This document shows, in pieces, positions 45,580 through 54,561 of a stretch of DNA of 64,000 nt. The stretch is from assembly GCA_913031145.1 (NCBI GenBank), contig CAJWCO010000006.1, positions 24,503 to 88,502 of the forward strand, in the 5' to 3' direction. The translations under genes were made by a program, and so were the position numbers. The notes beneath the pieces were generated by a model, which did no database searches, was not told the DNA's origin, and worked only from the letters and a program-made list of their open reading frames with translations. The number at the start of each line of letters is the position of its first letter. The first letter of the stretch is position 1. Source of the stretch: an uncultured Cellvibrionales bacterium (GTDB taxonomy: Bacteria; Pseudomonadota; Gammaproteobacteria; Pseudomonadales; Porticoccaceae).

Positions 45580-46950
45580 GTGACGACTAAACAGAAAACT
45601 GCTTATGTGTGCAATGACTGTGGCGCAGACTACCGCAAGTGGCAGGGTCAGTGTAGTGAATGTCAAGCTTGGAATACGGTGTCTGAAATTCGTTTAGGGG
45701 CATCCGGCCGTCAAGTAAATCGTGCGCGATCGGGTTTTGCCGCCGCGGCAGACAATACAGTTAAGTTATTGAGTGATATTGACCTTGATGAGATACCGCG
45801 AATCAGCGCAGGCGCCAGCGAATTAGATTTAGTTTTGGGTGGGGGGCTGGTGCCGGGCTCATGCATACTCCTTGGGGGTGAGCCAGGTGCGGGGAAGAGC
45901 ACGCTGTTGTTACAAATGCTCTGTCAACTCGCAACGCATCATCCCGCGTTATATGTGACGGGCGAGGAGTCTCCTCAACAAGTGGCAATGCGCGCTGCTC
46001 GCTTAGAATTACCGACTGATCATTTACAGATTATGGCAGAAACGTCAGTCGAAGCACTGTGCGCCGTCGCAGAGCGTAAACGACCTACCCTGATGGTCGT
46101 AGATTCGATCCAAGTGATGCATCTTGAAGACGTAAGCTCGGCGCCTGGGAGTGTTTCTCAGGTTCGAGAAAGTGCTTCAATGCTCGTGCGTTTTGCCAAG
46201 CAGACCAATACGGTGTTGATCTTAGTTGGTCATGTGACCAAGGATGGTTCGTTAGCGGGACCAAAAGTCCTCGAGCACATGATTGATTGCTCGTTGATGC
46301 TGGAAGGGTCTAACGACAGCCATTTTCGGACTTTGCGAAGTCAAAAGAACCGTTTTGGCGCAGTTAACGAGCTGGGCGTTTTCGCGATGACCGATAGGGG
46401 TTTAAAAGAGGTTGCCAACCCTTCGGCAATATTTTTGCAACGCGACAGCGAGGTTTCATCTGGCAGTGTTGTTATGAGTGTGTGGGAGGGTACGCGTCCA
46501 CTGCTTGTCGAGTTACAGGCTCTGGTAGACGATAGCCATCTGGGCAATCCACGGCGCGTTACCGTGGGACTTGATCAAAATCGGTTATCCATGTTGTTGG
46601 CGGTTTTGCACCGTCACGGCGGTATCATGGTTGGCGATCAAGATGTTTTTGTGAATGTCGTTGGAGGCGTAAAAGTGCTTGATACGAGTGCTGATATAGC
46701 GCTAATTCTTTCGGTGGTATCCAGCTTTCGTGATCAGTCGTTGCCGGATGATTTAGTCGTCTTTGGCGAAGTGGGTTTGTCCGGCGAGATAAGACCCGTG
46801 CCAAATGGACAGGAACGTCTTCGCGAGGCGGCAAAACATGGTTTTAAACGTGCGATCGTGCCGTTGGCAAATGCACCTAAAAAAGCGATTTCCGGAATGC
46901 AGGTAACGCCGGTTCGACGCATCACAGAGGCATTGGATGTTTTTCTCTAG
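45580..46950 (+). CDS. radA: DNA repair protein RadA
   Basis: The 456-residue protein starts at GTG after CGAGGAC. A four-cysteine zinc finger (Cys11, 14, 25, 28) precedes a RecA-like ATPase with Walker A GEPGAGKSTLLLQM near residues 100-113. The RadA-specific KNRFG motif is near 256. A C-terminal Lon-protease-like domain (about 290-456) ends the protein. RadA drives branch migration in recombination intermediates. Confidence 0.97.
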   Translation: MTTKQKTAYVCNDCGADYRKWQGQCSECQAWNTVSEIRLGASGRQVNRARSGFAAAADNTVKLLSDIDLDEIPRISAGASELDLVLGGGLVPGSCILLGGEPGAGKSTLLLQMLCQLATHHPALYVTGEESPQQVAMRAARLELPTDHLQIMAETSVEALCAVAERKRPTLMVVDSIQVMHLEDVSSAPGSVSQVRESASMLVRFAKQTNTVLILVGHVTKDGSLAGPKVLEHMIDCSLMLEGSNDSHFRTLRSQKNRFGAVNELGVFAMTDRGLKEVANPSAIFLQRDSEVSSGSVVMSVWEGTRPLLVELQALVDDSHLGNPRRVTVGLDQNRLSMLLAVLHRHGGIMVGDQDVFVNVVGGVKVLDTSADIALILSVVSSFRDQSLPDDLVVFGEVGLSGEIRPVPNGQERLREAAKHGFKRAIVPLANAPKKAISGMQVTPVRRITEALDVFL

Positions 46951-47003
46951 CTAAAACACGCTGTTGATGGGTATGACTCACTCGCTTTAATCTCACTGGA
47001 GGT

Positions 47004-47033
47004 GACGTGGCGATGGCAATTGACATCGCCGTC
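47004..47033 (+). terminator. Strong inverted repeat downstream of radA
   Basis: GGCGATG (47009-47015) and CATCGCC (47024-47030) pair perfectly around an 8-base loop. The stem extends by GAC/GTC across a two-base bulge. No U-tract follows. It may be a factor-assisted terminator for radA or structured DNA near the riboswitch promoter. Confidence 0.4.
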
Positions 47034-47096
47034 TGAAGCGCTTACCCTTCCCGCGTTGTTTTGATATTAGGTTCTAAATACTCAGCAAATATGGAT

Positions 47097-47280
47097 ATTG
47101 AGTGTTTAGTGAAACGGGAAGTTGGTGCGCTAAGCCAAGTATTGGTATCACAGCAAAGCCAACACTGCCCCCGCAACGGTAAGTAAGAATGTCTGATAGA
47201 GGTCCCACTGTGCTTCAGCACGGGAAGGGTATCAGATAGAGCTACTGCTCACTTATGAGTCCGGAGACCGGCCTGATTAT
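47097..47280 (+). promoter_or_regulatory. Cobalamin (AdoCbl-type) riboswitch
   Basis: Conserved blocks occur in order: AAACGGGAAGTTGGTGC (from 47112), CTGCCCCCGCAACGGTAAG (from 47165), GAGGTCCCACTG (from 47199), CGGGAAGGGT (from 47221) and the B12 box AGTCCGGAGACCGGCCTG (47258-47275). This is the standard core of class I cobalamin riboswitches, which shut down gene expression when the coenzyme is abundant. It sits about 120 bases upstream of the btuB start. Confidence 0.93.
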
Positions 47281-47318
47281 CATACACACGAACCGCGGGG
47301 CGCGGTGATGTGGTGTTT

Positions 47319-47336
47319 GGCAGGGTCTACTCTGCC
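47319..47336 (+). promoter_or_regulatory. Candidate expression-platform hairpin before btuB
   Basis: GGCAGGG and CTCTGCC pair (one G-U) around the loop TCTA between the riboswitch core and the btuB ATG. It lacks a long U-tract, so control at the level of translation or folding is as likely as termination. Confidence 0.35.
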
Positions 47337-47399
47337 CGGCTTCTTCGCACCCCGAAAATACATTGGATACACTCGGGTGTGAGTGTGGGGACTAATTTA

Positions 47400-49322
47400 A
47401 TGAACCGACCTTTCTTAGCGGTCTTTCTGACTGCGACACTTTTTGTAACACATTTTTCTTTCGCTGAGCGCCTCGATACTGAAATCGAGCAAATTTTAGT
47501 GAGCGCCTCTTTGATTCCAATCGATCAAAAACGGTCTGCCAGCGCGGTCACCGTGATCAATCGTGAGCAGCTTCAACAGCGTGCGGCTCTGAGTGTCAGC
47601 GATCTCTTGCGCGATGTGCCCGGCGTCGCTGTTAGCCGCAGCGGCATGATGGGTTCGCAGACACAAGTGCGTATGCGTGGCGCCGAAGCTAACCAGCTGC
47701 TCGTTTTAATCGATGGTATTGAAGCGAATGACCCGTCGCTTTCGGATGAGGCCAGCTGGGGAAATATTAGTGCCGTTAACGTTGAGCGCATTGAGATAAT
47801 ACGGGGGCCTCAGAGTGCTCTGTATGGCAGTGATGCGATGGCGGGTGTGGTTAATATAACGACTACGCGTGCGGAACAACCCTTAAATGTCCAAATCTAT
47901 TCAGAAAGAGGAAGTTTTGCAACGGCGCGTTCAGGGATTACCCTGGGCCACGCTGCGGGACTTTACGATGTCAATTTCAGTGCATCGCATCTTGAGACCG
48001 ACGGCGCAAACATCGCGCGCGAGGGCAACGAGAAAGACGGCTATCGCAATACCACCGCGCATTTGAGCGGTAGTGTCAAGTTGGGCCAGCAAACACGCCT
48101 CTCGTTAACTGCACGGCACCAAGAAACCCTAAGTTATTATGATGAAGACAGTGATTACGACGGCTATGTCGACGATGGCGTTGGCGTTAACGCCCCGGGT
48201 CTTTTCACCGACGCTGTGAGTCAAGGTTTTGGGGCTACTCTCGGATACCAATCGCCCGATGACCACTGGCAGCACCGACTCACGATATCGGAGGCGCAGT
48301 TTGACAACCAGAACTATAAAGATTACGCCAACGCGGGTGTGACGGCCTCAACGAAACAACGTATTCACTATGTTGGCTCACGATTTTGGGATGTCAAACA
48401 ACAAGAGTTATCGTTGTTGGTTGAGGTCGAGAACGAAGACTTTCAGCAGTCAGGCGGCTTTGCAACGGGTAATGATGCAGCCACTAATGTCACCCGTCAG
48501 ACGGACAGTGTTGCCTTGGAATACCGTATTGATCCGCTCCCAGAGATCACGTTTGGAATCAGTACTCGACATGATTCAAACGATCGCTTTGACGATGCAC
48601 AGACATATCGGTTAGAGGCACTTTACCGCTTTGATGACTCGGCCCAAGTTCGTGCGACCTGGGCTACTGCGGTCAAAAATCCGACATTTACTGAACTCTT
48701 TGGCATTTACAGCGGCTTCGTAGGTAATCCCTTGCTTCAGCCAGAGGCGTCCACCAGTTGGGGTCTTGGGGTAGATCGTACGTTTATGTCGGGCAACGCT
48801 AATGTATCTTTGAGTGTTTATAAAGCGCGACTTCAAGATGAAATTATCACAGTTTATCGGCCTGATTGGAGCTCAACGGCGGAAAACAGCGATGGTGAGA
48901 GTCGGCGGGACGGAGCCGAGTTAAGTGCGACAGTACGTTTGGCGTCGCAGTTATCTGTGGCCGCGGTTTACAGCTACACCGATTCCGTTGAGCGCAGCGG
49001 TAGTGACAATCAAACCGCTGAGGTACGCCGACCCAGACATACCGCTAGTCTTAGCGTGGCTTGGCAACCGCGAACCGATATCTCGATTAATACCAATCTC
49101 CAGCATAATGGCCAGCAATATGATAACGATTGGTCGCGCGGCGGCGAGTATGTGATGTTGAAAGATTACACCTTGCTGAACGTACATGCTGTCTATGAGG
49201 CAAGTCAGCAATTGGACATTTATCTGACATTGGATAATGTACTCGACGAGAACTACGAAGACGTGTTTAGCTATCAGACTCTGGGTTTTGGTAGTCGCTT
49301 GGGCGCTCGATATAGATTTTAA
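47400..49322 (+). CDS. btuB: TonB-dependent vitamin B12 receptor BtuB
   Basis: From the ATG at 47400 the product is 640 residues with a signal peptide (about 1-24, ending FSFA). A TonB-box-like IEQILVSAS follows. The plug domain (about 45-155) contains DVPGVAVSRSGMMGSQTQVR and IEIIRGPQSALYGSDAMAGV. A 22-strand barrel ends in ...LGARYRF with a terminal phenylalanine. Riboswitch control and the downstream btu genes identify the substrate as cobalamin. The open frame reaches 47310 but overlaps the control region. Confidence 0.95.
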   Translation: MNRPFLAVFLTATLFVTHFSFAERLDTEIEQILVSASLIPIDQKRSASAVTVINREQLQQRAALSVSDLLRDVPGVAVSRSGMMGSQTQVRMRGAEANQLLVLIDGIEANDPSLSDEASWGNISAVNVERIEIIRGPQSALYGSDAMAGVVNITTTRAEQPLNVQIYSERGSFATARSGITLGHAAGLYDVNFSASHLETDGANIAREGNEKDGYRNTTAHLSGSVKLGQQTRLSLTARHQETLSYYDEDSDYDGYVDDGVGVNAPGLFTDAVSQGFGATLGYQSPDDHWQHRLTISEAQFDNQNYKDYANAGVTASTKQRIHYVGSRFWDVKQQELSLLVEVENEDFQQSGGFATGNDAATNVTRQTDSVALEYRIDPLPEITFGISTRHDSNDRFDDAQTYRLEALYRFDDSAQVRATWATAVKNPTFTELFGIYSGFVGNPLLQPEASTSWGLGVDRTFMSGNANVSLSVYKARLQDEIITVYRPDWSSTAENSDGESRRDGAELSATVRLASQLSVAAVYSYTDSVERSGSDNQTAEVRRPRHTASLSVAWQPRTDISINTNLQHNGQQYDNDWSRGGEYVMLKDYTLLNVHAVYEASQQLDIYLTLDNVLDENYEDVFSYQTLGFGSRLGARYRF

Positions 49323-49422
49323 TTCCTAGTCTGGCTCGCGTTGGCGCTATGCATGTGTCATTTTGCAATAGGCGGTGCCGACCTTAAACCTAATGTGCGC
49401 TACGATTTGGAGGACCTCAAAA

Positions 49423-50034
49423 ATGACCGATGACGGAAAAAAACAGCTATCCCATCAGAAGAAAATGGAAAAGCTCAAAGACTCGGTTGATGCGTCTATC
49501 GCGTCAGCCGACATAGAGCGGGGCGTGTCGATACTTCTTACCGGTAACGGCAAAGGTAAATCTAGCTCGGCTTTCGGGATGGTGATGCGAGCGTTGGGTT
49601 ATGATTACAAAGTCGGCGTTGTCCAGTTCATCAAGGGTGAACAACTGTCGGGAGAGGAATTGTATGTGCGCGATCACTGTCCTGCTGTGCGGTTTTATCA
49701 GATGGGTACGGGGTTTACGTGGGATACCCAAGACCGCAGCGGTGACATAGCTGCAGCGCAGCGCACCTGGGCGGTAGCCTTGGAGCTATTGGTAGATCCA
49801 AGCTATCATCTGGTTGTACTCGACGAGTTAACGTACATGCTGAGTTTTAAATATCTCGATCAAGAAACGGTACTGGCGGCGCTTCGAGATCGGCCTGAAA
49901 ATCAAAGCGTCGTAGTAACGGGGCGTGGCGGCGGCAGTGAATTAGTGTCATGGGCCGATACCGTGTCAGAGGTCAAGGAGATCAAGCATGCGTATAACGC
50001 GGGTATTAAAGCGCGATTGGGTGTCGATTTCTGA
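49423..50034 (+). CDS. btuR: Cob(I)alamin adenosyltransferase (CobA/BtuR type)
   Basis: The 203-residue enzyme transfers the adenosyl group of ATP to cobalt, forming adenosylcobalamin. The P-loop is LLTGNGKGKSSSAFGM near residues 37-52. VVLDELTYML near 130-139 and the C-terminal TVSEVKEIKHAYNAGIKAR are family features. The ATG at 49423 follows GGAGG. The upstream 16 codons of open frame are not needed. It is the second gene of the operon. Confidence 0.95.
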   Translation: MTDDGKKQLSHQKKMEKLKDSVDASIASADIERGVSILLTGNGKGKSSSAFGMVMRALGYDYKVGVVQFIKGEQLSGEELYVRDHCPAVRFYQMGTGFTWDTQDRSGDIAAAQRTWAVALELLVDPSYHLVVLDELTYMLSFKYLDQETVLAALRDRPENQSVVVTGRGGGSELVSWADTVSEVKEIKHAYNAGIKARLGVDF

Positions 50035-50064
50035 TGTATTACCGCAGCGCGCGAGCCGGTTAGG

Positions 50065-51093
50065 TTGCGCTATTTAGCGCCTTCCGTGTGTCTTTTGGGT
50101 CTATCACTAGCGCTGCTTTTGGGCGTCTGTATTTCTTTAAAATCAGGGGTGGTAGACGTTTCATATGCGGACATATGGCGCGCATTGACGAGCTCCGGTC
50201 ATGATTCTCACGTCACTAGATTGCAAACTATTGTGTTTGATATCCGTTTGCCGCGCACCTTATTGGCATTATCTGTTGGCGTCATATTAGCCCTTAGCGG
50301 TGCAATTATGCAGGGCCTTTTTCGCAACCCTTTGGCAGATCCGTCGTTGATTGGCGTTTCTAGTGGCGCTTCAGTGGGCGCTAGCGTCGCGATCGTCCTG
50401 ACCGGGGGCGCGATACAAATGAGCGGCTCGCTGGGACTTTCACTTGTCATGACAGGAGCATTTTTGGGCGGTTTGTCGGCAACTGCAATCGTTTACCGGT
50501 TGGCTACATCCGAATTCGGAACATCGGTCACAACGATGTTGTTGGCAGGGATCGCTATCACGGCTATTGCCGGTGCGATTAACGGTTTGCTGGCTTATTT
50601 TGCGAGCGATAGCTTATTAAGGCAGATGAGCGTCTGGCAAATGGGGAACTTGAGCACCGCTAATTGGTATCGACTCATTCCTGTTGTGGGTGTGATGGTA
50701 TTACTTGTGGGTTTGGCCCCACGTTTCAGTCGAGCTTTAAATGCACTGTTACTCGGTGAATCCGAGGCAAGACATCTTGGTATCGCGGTGCAGCGTGTCA
50801 AACAGCAACTGATTTTGATAACGGCATTGGCGATTGGTATTGCCGTATCTGTATCGGGACTGATTGGCTTTGTGGGGTTGGTAGTACCGCATTTCGTTCG
50901 TTTGCTGATAGGACCAGATCACCGCTGGCTCTTGCCGGCATCGGCCTTGGGTGGCGGGCTCTTATTGGTAGTGGCAGATACATTGGCTCGGACTGCGGCT
51001 TCGCCGGCGGAACTACCGATTGGTGTTTTGACGGCCCTTGTAGGGGCTCCATGGTTTATTGTGCTGCTCATTCAACAGCGGAGAAGTGTTTAA
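50065..51093 (+). CDS. btuC: Vitamin B12 ABC transporter permease BtuC
   Basis: The 342-residue FecCD-family permease has about nine to ten membrane segments. Characteristic stretches are DIRLPRTLLALSVGVILALSG near residues 56-76 (landmark only), GLFRNPLADPSLIGVSSGAS near 79-98, and GFVGLVVPHFVRLLIGPDHR in the C-terminal half. The start is TTG with a weak ribosome-binding site, so the exact N-terminus is uncertain. It forms the BtuCD importer with the next gene. Confidence 0.93.
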   Translation: MRYLAPSVCLLGLSLALLLGVCISLKSGVVDVSYADIWRALTSSGHDSHVTRLQTIVFDIRLPRTLLALSVGVILALSGAIMQGLFRNPLADPSLIGVSSGASVGASVAIVLTGGAIQMSGSLGLSLVMTGAFLGGLSATAIVYRLATSEFGTSVTTMLLAGIAITAIAGAINGLLAYFASDSLLRQMSVWQMGNLSTANWYRLIPVVGVMVLLVGLAPRFSRALNALLLGESEARHLGIAVQRVKQQLILITALAIGIAVSVSGLIGFVGLVVPHFVRLLIGPDHRWLLPASALGGGLLLVVADTLARTAASPAELPIGVLTALVGAPWFIVLLIQQRRSV

Positions 51094-51096
51094 GAC

Positions 51097-51870
51097 ATGA
51101 GTTTGACGGCCGAAAATATTAGCTTACGACTTGCGGGTTTTGACGCGTTGCGCGGAGTGAGTCTTAAGGCGTCGGCAGGAGATGTAACCGTTATTGTGGG
51201 GCCGAATGGCGCGGGTAAATCTAGCCTTTTAAAGGTCTTGATGGGAGATATCTCAAGCAGTTCTGGCCATGTCGAGTTAAATCAACGGCCGCTTACTGAA
51301 TGGCACTCGCAGAAACGTGCAAAAGTTTTGGCTGCACTACCTCAGGAAAGTACGCTTAACTTTCCGTTTACGGCCAGTGAGGTGGTCAGTCTTGGTCGTA
51401 TACCGCATCAAACAGGTGTGCAGCGCGACGCGCAAATTGTTGCTGAAGCGCTCGCTAAAGTCGACGCAGCGTACCTACAAAAACGGTTTTATACGCAGAT
51501 GTCTGGGGGTGAACGTCAGCGCGTGCAATTAGCACGGGTGATGGCGCAAATCTGGGAACCTTCGGATCTTGGCTCTCGGTTTTTGATTTTGGACGAGCCG
51601 ATTTCAGCCTTCGATTTGGCGCATCAGCAACTGACGCTAGCATTGATGCGTGAGTTGGCAGATCAGGGGATTGGCATTGTTTTGGTTTTGCATGACCTGA
51701 ATTTGGCTGCGCGCTGTGCAGACCGTATTGTGATCCTTGATGGCGGTAAAATCGCAGCCACGGGGACACCTTCCGAGGTGCTAACTGAATCGGTCATAAA
51801 GGAGGTTTTTGGTGTTTCGGTTAGAATTGGTGTGCACCCAATGACGCAAACACTAATGGTGATCAGTTAG
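51097..51870 (+). CDS. btuD: Vitamin B12 ABC transporter ATP-binding protein BtuD
   Basis: The 257-residue ATPase has Walker A VGPNGAGKSSLLK near residues 33-45. The signature MSGGERQRVQLARV is near 133-146, Walker B FLILDEPISAFD near 160-171 and the H-loop VLHDLNLAARC near 194-204. It is closely related to heme/siderophore transporter ATPases, but its place between btuC and btuF fixes the role as B12 import. The stop overlaps the btuF start. Confidence 0.92.
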   Translation: MSLTAENISLRLAGFDALRGVSLKASAGDVTVIVGPNGAGKSSLLKVLMGDISSSSGHVELNQRPLTEWHSQKRAKVLAALPQESTLNFPFTASEVVSLGRIPHQTGVQRDAQIVAEALAKVDAAYLQKRFYTQMSGGERQRVQLARVMAQIWEPSDLGSRFLILDEPISAFDLAHQQLTLALMRELADQGIGIVLVLHDLNLAARCADRIVILDGGKIAATGTPSEVLTESVIKEVFGVSVRIGVHPMTQTLMVIS

Positions 51871-52760
51871 TGCGCATTCTGTGGATATTTTGGGTGTTTG
51901 CCAGTGGTCAACTGTTTGGCGAGGTACCGGATAAGATCGAAGTAGTGGATGATTCTGGGCGCAACGTGCGTTTGCAAGCGCCTGCTATGCGAGTGGTCAG
52001 CTTAGCGCCGAATCTCACTGAAATTTTATTCCATCTGGGTGTCGGCGACCGAATTGTAGGGGCCGATGAATACAGCAACGACCCCCCAGCGGCAAAAAGC
52101 ATTACGCGGGTCAACAATCACGCGGCGGCGAATTTTGAGTTGATTCTTTCGTTACAGCCAGATCTAGTGGTTGCCTGGCAGTCAGGTAATGGCGCTCGAA
52201 TTATTCGGCGTCTGCGCGAGCTCGGGTTGCCAGTCTTTGTTGTTGAGACACGATCGATTGCGGATATTCCTTCACTCTATCGGCGCCTTGGAGCCTTGGT
52301 TGGCATGCCTAAAAGTGCGGCTGCGCAGGCTGACGATTTTGCCGAGCGCGTGTCGGTACTTCGAAACCAGTATCAACAAAGAACCCCAGTGCGTCTGTTT
52401 TATCAAATATGGCGTGACCCATTGATGACAGTTAATGGTCAGCATTTGATCAGTGATGTAGTGGCATTATGTGGCGGTCGCAATATCTTTCATGATGCCG
52501 CTCCCCTAGTGCCATCGGTCGGCGTTGAGGCGGTGATCGCGGCTGACCCTGAGGTAATAGTGAGCAGTGGAAGTGCAGTTGGTCTAACCGAATGGCGTTC
52601 TCAATGGCGTCAATGGGAAGATATTAGCGCTGTTGCGAATAACCATCTCTATCTAATTCCGCCTGACTTAATGCAAAGAGAATCTCCGCGACTTTTGGAA
52701 GGAGCCGAATACCTATGCCAGTATCTTGACGCGGCAAGGCCAACAGTGAAATCACAGTAG
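51870..52760 (+). CDS. btuF: Periplasmic vitamin B12-binding protein BtuF
   Basis: The 296-residue class III substrate-binding protein starts at GTG with a short signal peptide (about residues 1-17). The mature domain contains MRVVSLAPNLTEILFHLGVG and DEYSNDPPAAK. It delivers cobalamin to BtuCD. The start shares one base with the btuD stop. It is the last gene before the bidirectional terminator. Confidence 0.9.
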   Translation: MRILWIFWVFASGQLFGEVPDKIEVVDDSGRNVRLQAPAMRVVSLAPNLTEILFHLGVGDRIVGADEYSNDPPAAKSITRVNNHAAANFELILSLQPDLVVAWQSGNGARIIRRLRELGLPVFVVETRSIADIPSLYRRLGALVGMPKSAAAQADDFAERVSVLRNQYQQRTPVRLFYQIWRDPLMTVNGQHLISDVVALCGGRNIFHDAAPLVPSVGVEAVIAADPEVIVSSGSAVGLTEWRSQWRQWEDISAVANNHLYLIPPDLMQRESPRLLEGAEYLCQYLDAARPTVKSQ

Positions 52761-52804
52761 TTGATGCCAGCCGATTGTCGCATTTAAATGCAGATTTGGC
52801 GCAT

Positions 52805-52835
52805 AAAAAAGCCGCTAAAATCTTAGCGGCCTTTG
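52805..52835. terminator. Bidirectional rho-independent terminator between btuF and amtB
   Basis: A perfect GC-rich inverted repeat GCCGCTAAAATCTTAGCGGC (52811-52830) is preceded on the plus strand by six A residues. On the minus strand it therefore ends in a T-run and terminates amtB well. On the plus strand it is followed by CTTTG, a weaker terminator for the btu operon. Confidence 0.85.
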
Positions 52836-52903
52836 TCCCATAGTAACTAGTCCCCAAAACGTTGGTTTCTATTAGGATATCTTTTTTGTTTAAGATATTT
52901 TTG

Positions 52904-54220
52904 TTATAGGTCGTACCCCCTCTCATTATGCTCAGCGAGGTCGAGACCATTAGTCTCGCCATCAGCATTAATACGTAAGCCTAACATAGCGTCGACAAAT
53001 TTCAACAGTACAAGCGTCACGACGGCCGTATAAACCGCAGTTGCAACGATTCCGGTCATTTGCACCATGACTTGAGAACCCATGGTCATGCCTTCCGCAT
53101 AGCCTTGGCCACTAAATAGACCAAGTTGGTCAGATGCAAATATCCCCGCGCACAATGTACCTAAAATCCCCCCCACACCGTGGACAGGAAATACATCGAG
53201 TGAATCGTCAATTTTAAAGCGCTGTTTAATCGCTTGTGTCGCGTAGTAACAGATGACACCCGCGCTCAGCCCGATGACCAACGCGCCGCCGGGTCCAACA
53301 AAGCCTGATGCAGGGGTAATCGTGCCGAGCCCTGCGACCATTCCAGTTACAGCACCCAGCGCCGAGGGTCGGCCAAATCTTATCCATTCCATCATCATCC
53401 ATGCCATGGCGCCAGCGGACGCAGAAATGTGGGTGACAAGCATGGCCATACCGGCATCGCCGTTGGCAGCAAGTGCAGATCCTGCATTGAATCCAAACCA
53501 ACCAACCCAAAGCATTCCGGCTCCCGTAACCGTCATGGTGAGATTGTGCGGTGGCATAGCTTGATTCGGGAAGCCTCGTCGATTACCAATTACCAATGCG
53601 GCAACCAAAGCAGCGACACCTGCAGTGATATGAACGACAGTGCCGCCGGCAAAATCTAACAATCCCATTTCACCGAGCCAACCGCCACCCCAAACCCAAT
53701 GGGTAATCGGTGCGTAGACCACGAGTAGCCAAAGTACGCTGAACAAGAGCATGGCACTAAAACGCATGCGTTCCGCAAAGGCACCTACAATAAGTGCTGG
53801 CGTTATCACTGCAAACGTCATTTGGAACATGGCAAAGACCGACTCGGGGATATCGCCCGACATCGAATCTTCGAGAATCTTCCCCATTAGAAAATTGTCT
53901 AGGTTACCGATGACTGCGTTGTAGGAACCGCCATCACCGAACGCCAAGCTGTAGCCAGCAATTAACCATACCAACGATGCAACACAGGTTATCGTAAAAC
54001 ATTGCATCAGAACCGAGAGGACGTTCTGAGACCGTACCAAGCCACCATAGAAAAGCGACAGCCCAGGAATGGTCATGAATAATACCAGTGCGGTGGAAGT
54101 TAATATCCACGCAGTGTTGGCACCATTAAGTTCATCGGCGGTTGCGCCAGATGAGATTAAACACATGCCTAGAATCACTAGACTGGCGCGAATGAAAGGT
54201 AAACAAGGTAACATAGACAA
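52904..54220 (-). CDS. amtB: Ammonium transporter
   Basis: The 438-residue channel has a signal-like first segment (residues 1-28) and about eleven membrane helices. Family landmarks are TIPGLSLFYGGLVRSQNVLS, AFAERMRFSA, the conserved pore histidine in TVVHITAGVAALVAAL and the second in VFPVHGVGGILGTL. The cytoplasmic tail (about 405-438) could bind a PII protein. No glnK is adjacent, although amtB is commonly paired with it. Confidence 0.96.
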   Translation of the reverse strand: MSMLPCLPFIRASLVILGMCLISSGATADELNGANTAWILTSTALVLFMTIPGLSLFYGGLVRSQNVLSVLMQCFTITCVASLVWLIAGYSLAFGDGGSYNAVIGNLDNFLMGKILEDSMSGDIPESVFAMFQMTFAVITPALIVGAFAERMRFSAMLLFSVLWLLVVYAPITHWVWGGGWLGEMGLLDFAGGTVVHITAGVAALVAALVIGNRRGFPNQAMPPHNLTMTVTGAGMLWVGWFGFNAGSALAANGDAGMAMLVTHISASAGAMAWMMMEWIRFGRPSALGAVTGMVAGLGTITPASGFVGPGGALVIGLSAGVICYYATQAIKQRFKIDDSLDVFPVHGVGGILGTLCAGIFASDQLGLFSGQGYAEGMTMGSQVMVQMTGIVATAVYTAVVTLVLLKFVDAMLGLRINADGETNGLDLAEHNERGYDL

Positions 54221-54561
54221 CTCCGCTCAAATCGAATGAGAAGTGACTGCCTGCAAAGCAAGGCACACCAATTTTTTCAACGACGCGCATGATAACCCTT
54301 TTATTGATGCGTTATAAAGGATTAGCGTCTATATAAATTCGTATAGCGCTTTCCGCTCTTAAATGAGCAAGTGCAACCACTGCTTTCCGATAGATATCGC
54401 GCGCAGCTCGATGCGGCGCGTTTACCACATTATACTGATATCTCTTACATGGGAGTTTAACACCTCGCTTAGAGCCATACTGGGGCGTGATGTAAATTTT
54501 TCGTAAAATGAAAAGCGCGGCTACCGGCCTAGTTCGGTGGGCCGGCGTTGAGAGGCCACTT
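54221..54561. other. 341-base divergent region between amtB and the SPOR gene
   Basis: An imperfect inverted repeat (TGCCTGC/GCAAGGCA, 54247-54265) lies near the amtB start. A perfect CCGGCC/GGCCGG hairpin (54524-54545) lies just before the SPOR ribosome-binding site. A -10-like TAAAAT is at 54504. No complete promoter could be assigned with confidence, and a sigma-54 site was not supported. Confidence 0.5.
54524..54545 (+). promoter_or_regulatory. GC-rich hairpin in the leader of the SPOR lipoprotein gene
   Basis: CCGGCC (54524-54529) and GGCCGG (54540-54545) form a six-base perfect stem with a 10-base loop, ending five bases before the GAGAGG ribosome-binding site at 54550. It could affect translation. 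No known motif was recognised. Confidence 0.3.

Larger units (their letters stand above)
46951..47399. other. 449-base intergenic region carrying the B12 control elements
   Basis: It contains an inverted repeat after radA, the cobalamin riboswitch and a downstream hairpin, each listed separately. No ORF of interest was found. A convincing promoter for the riboswitch transcript could not be assigned. Confidence 0.7.

Noticed and set aside
53253..53564. Plus-strand frame over amtB
   Set aside because: It is a Pro/Ala-rich shadow of a conserved membrane protein with no start signal.
54240..54275. Possible sigma-54 promoter for amtB on the minus strand (TGGTGTGCC...TTTGC)
   Set aside because: The distance between the GG and GC elements is not the required 10 bases, so it does not fit a -24/-12 promoter.
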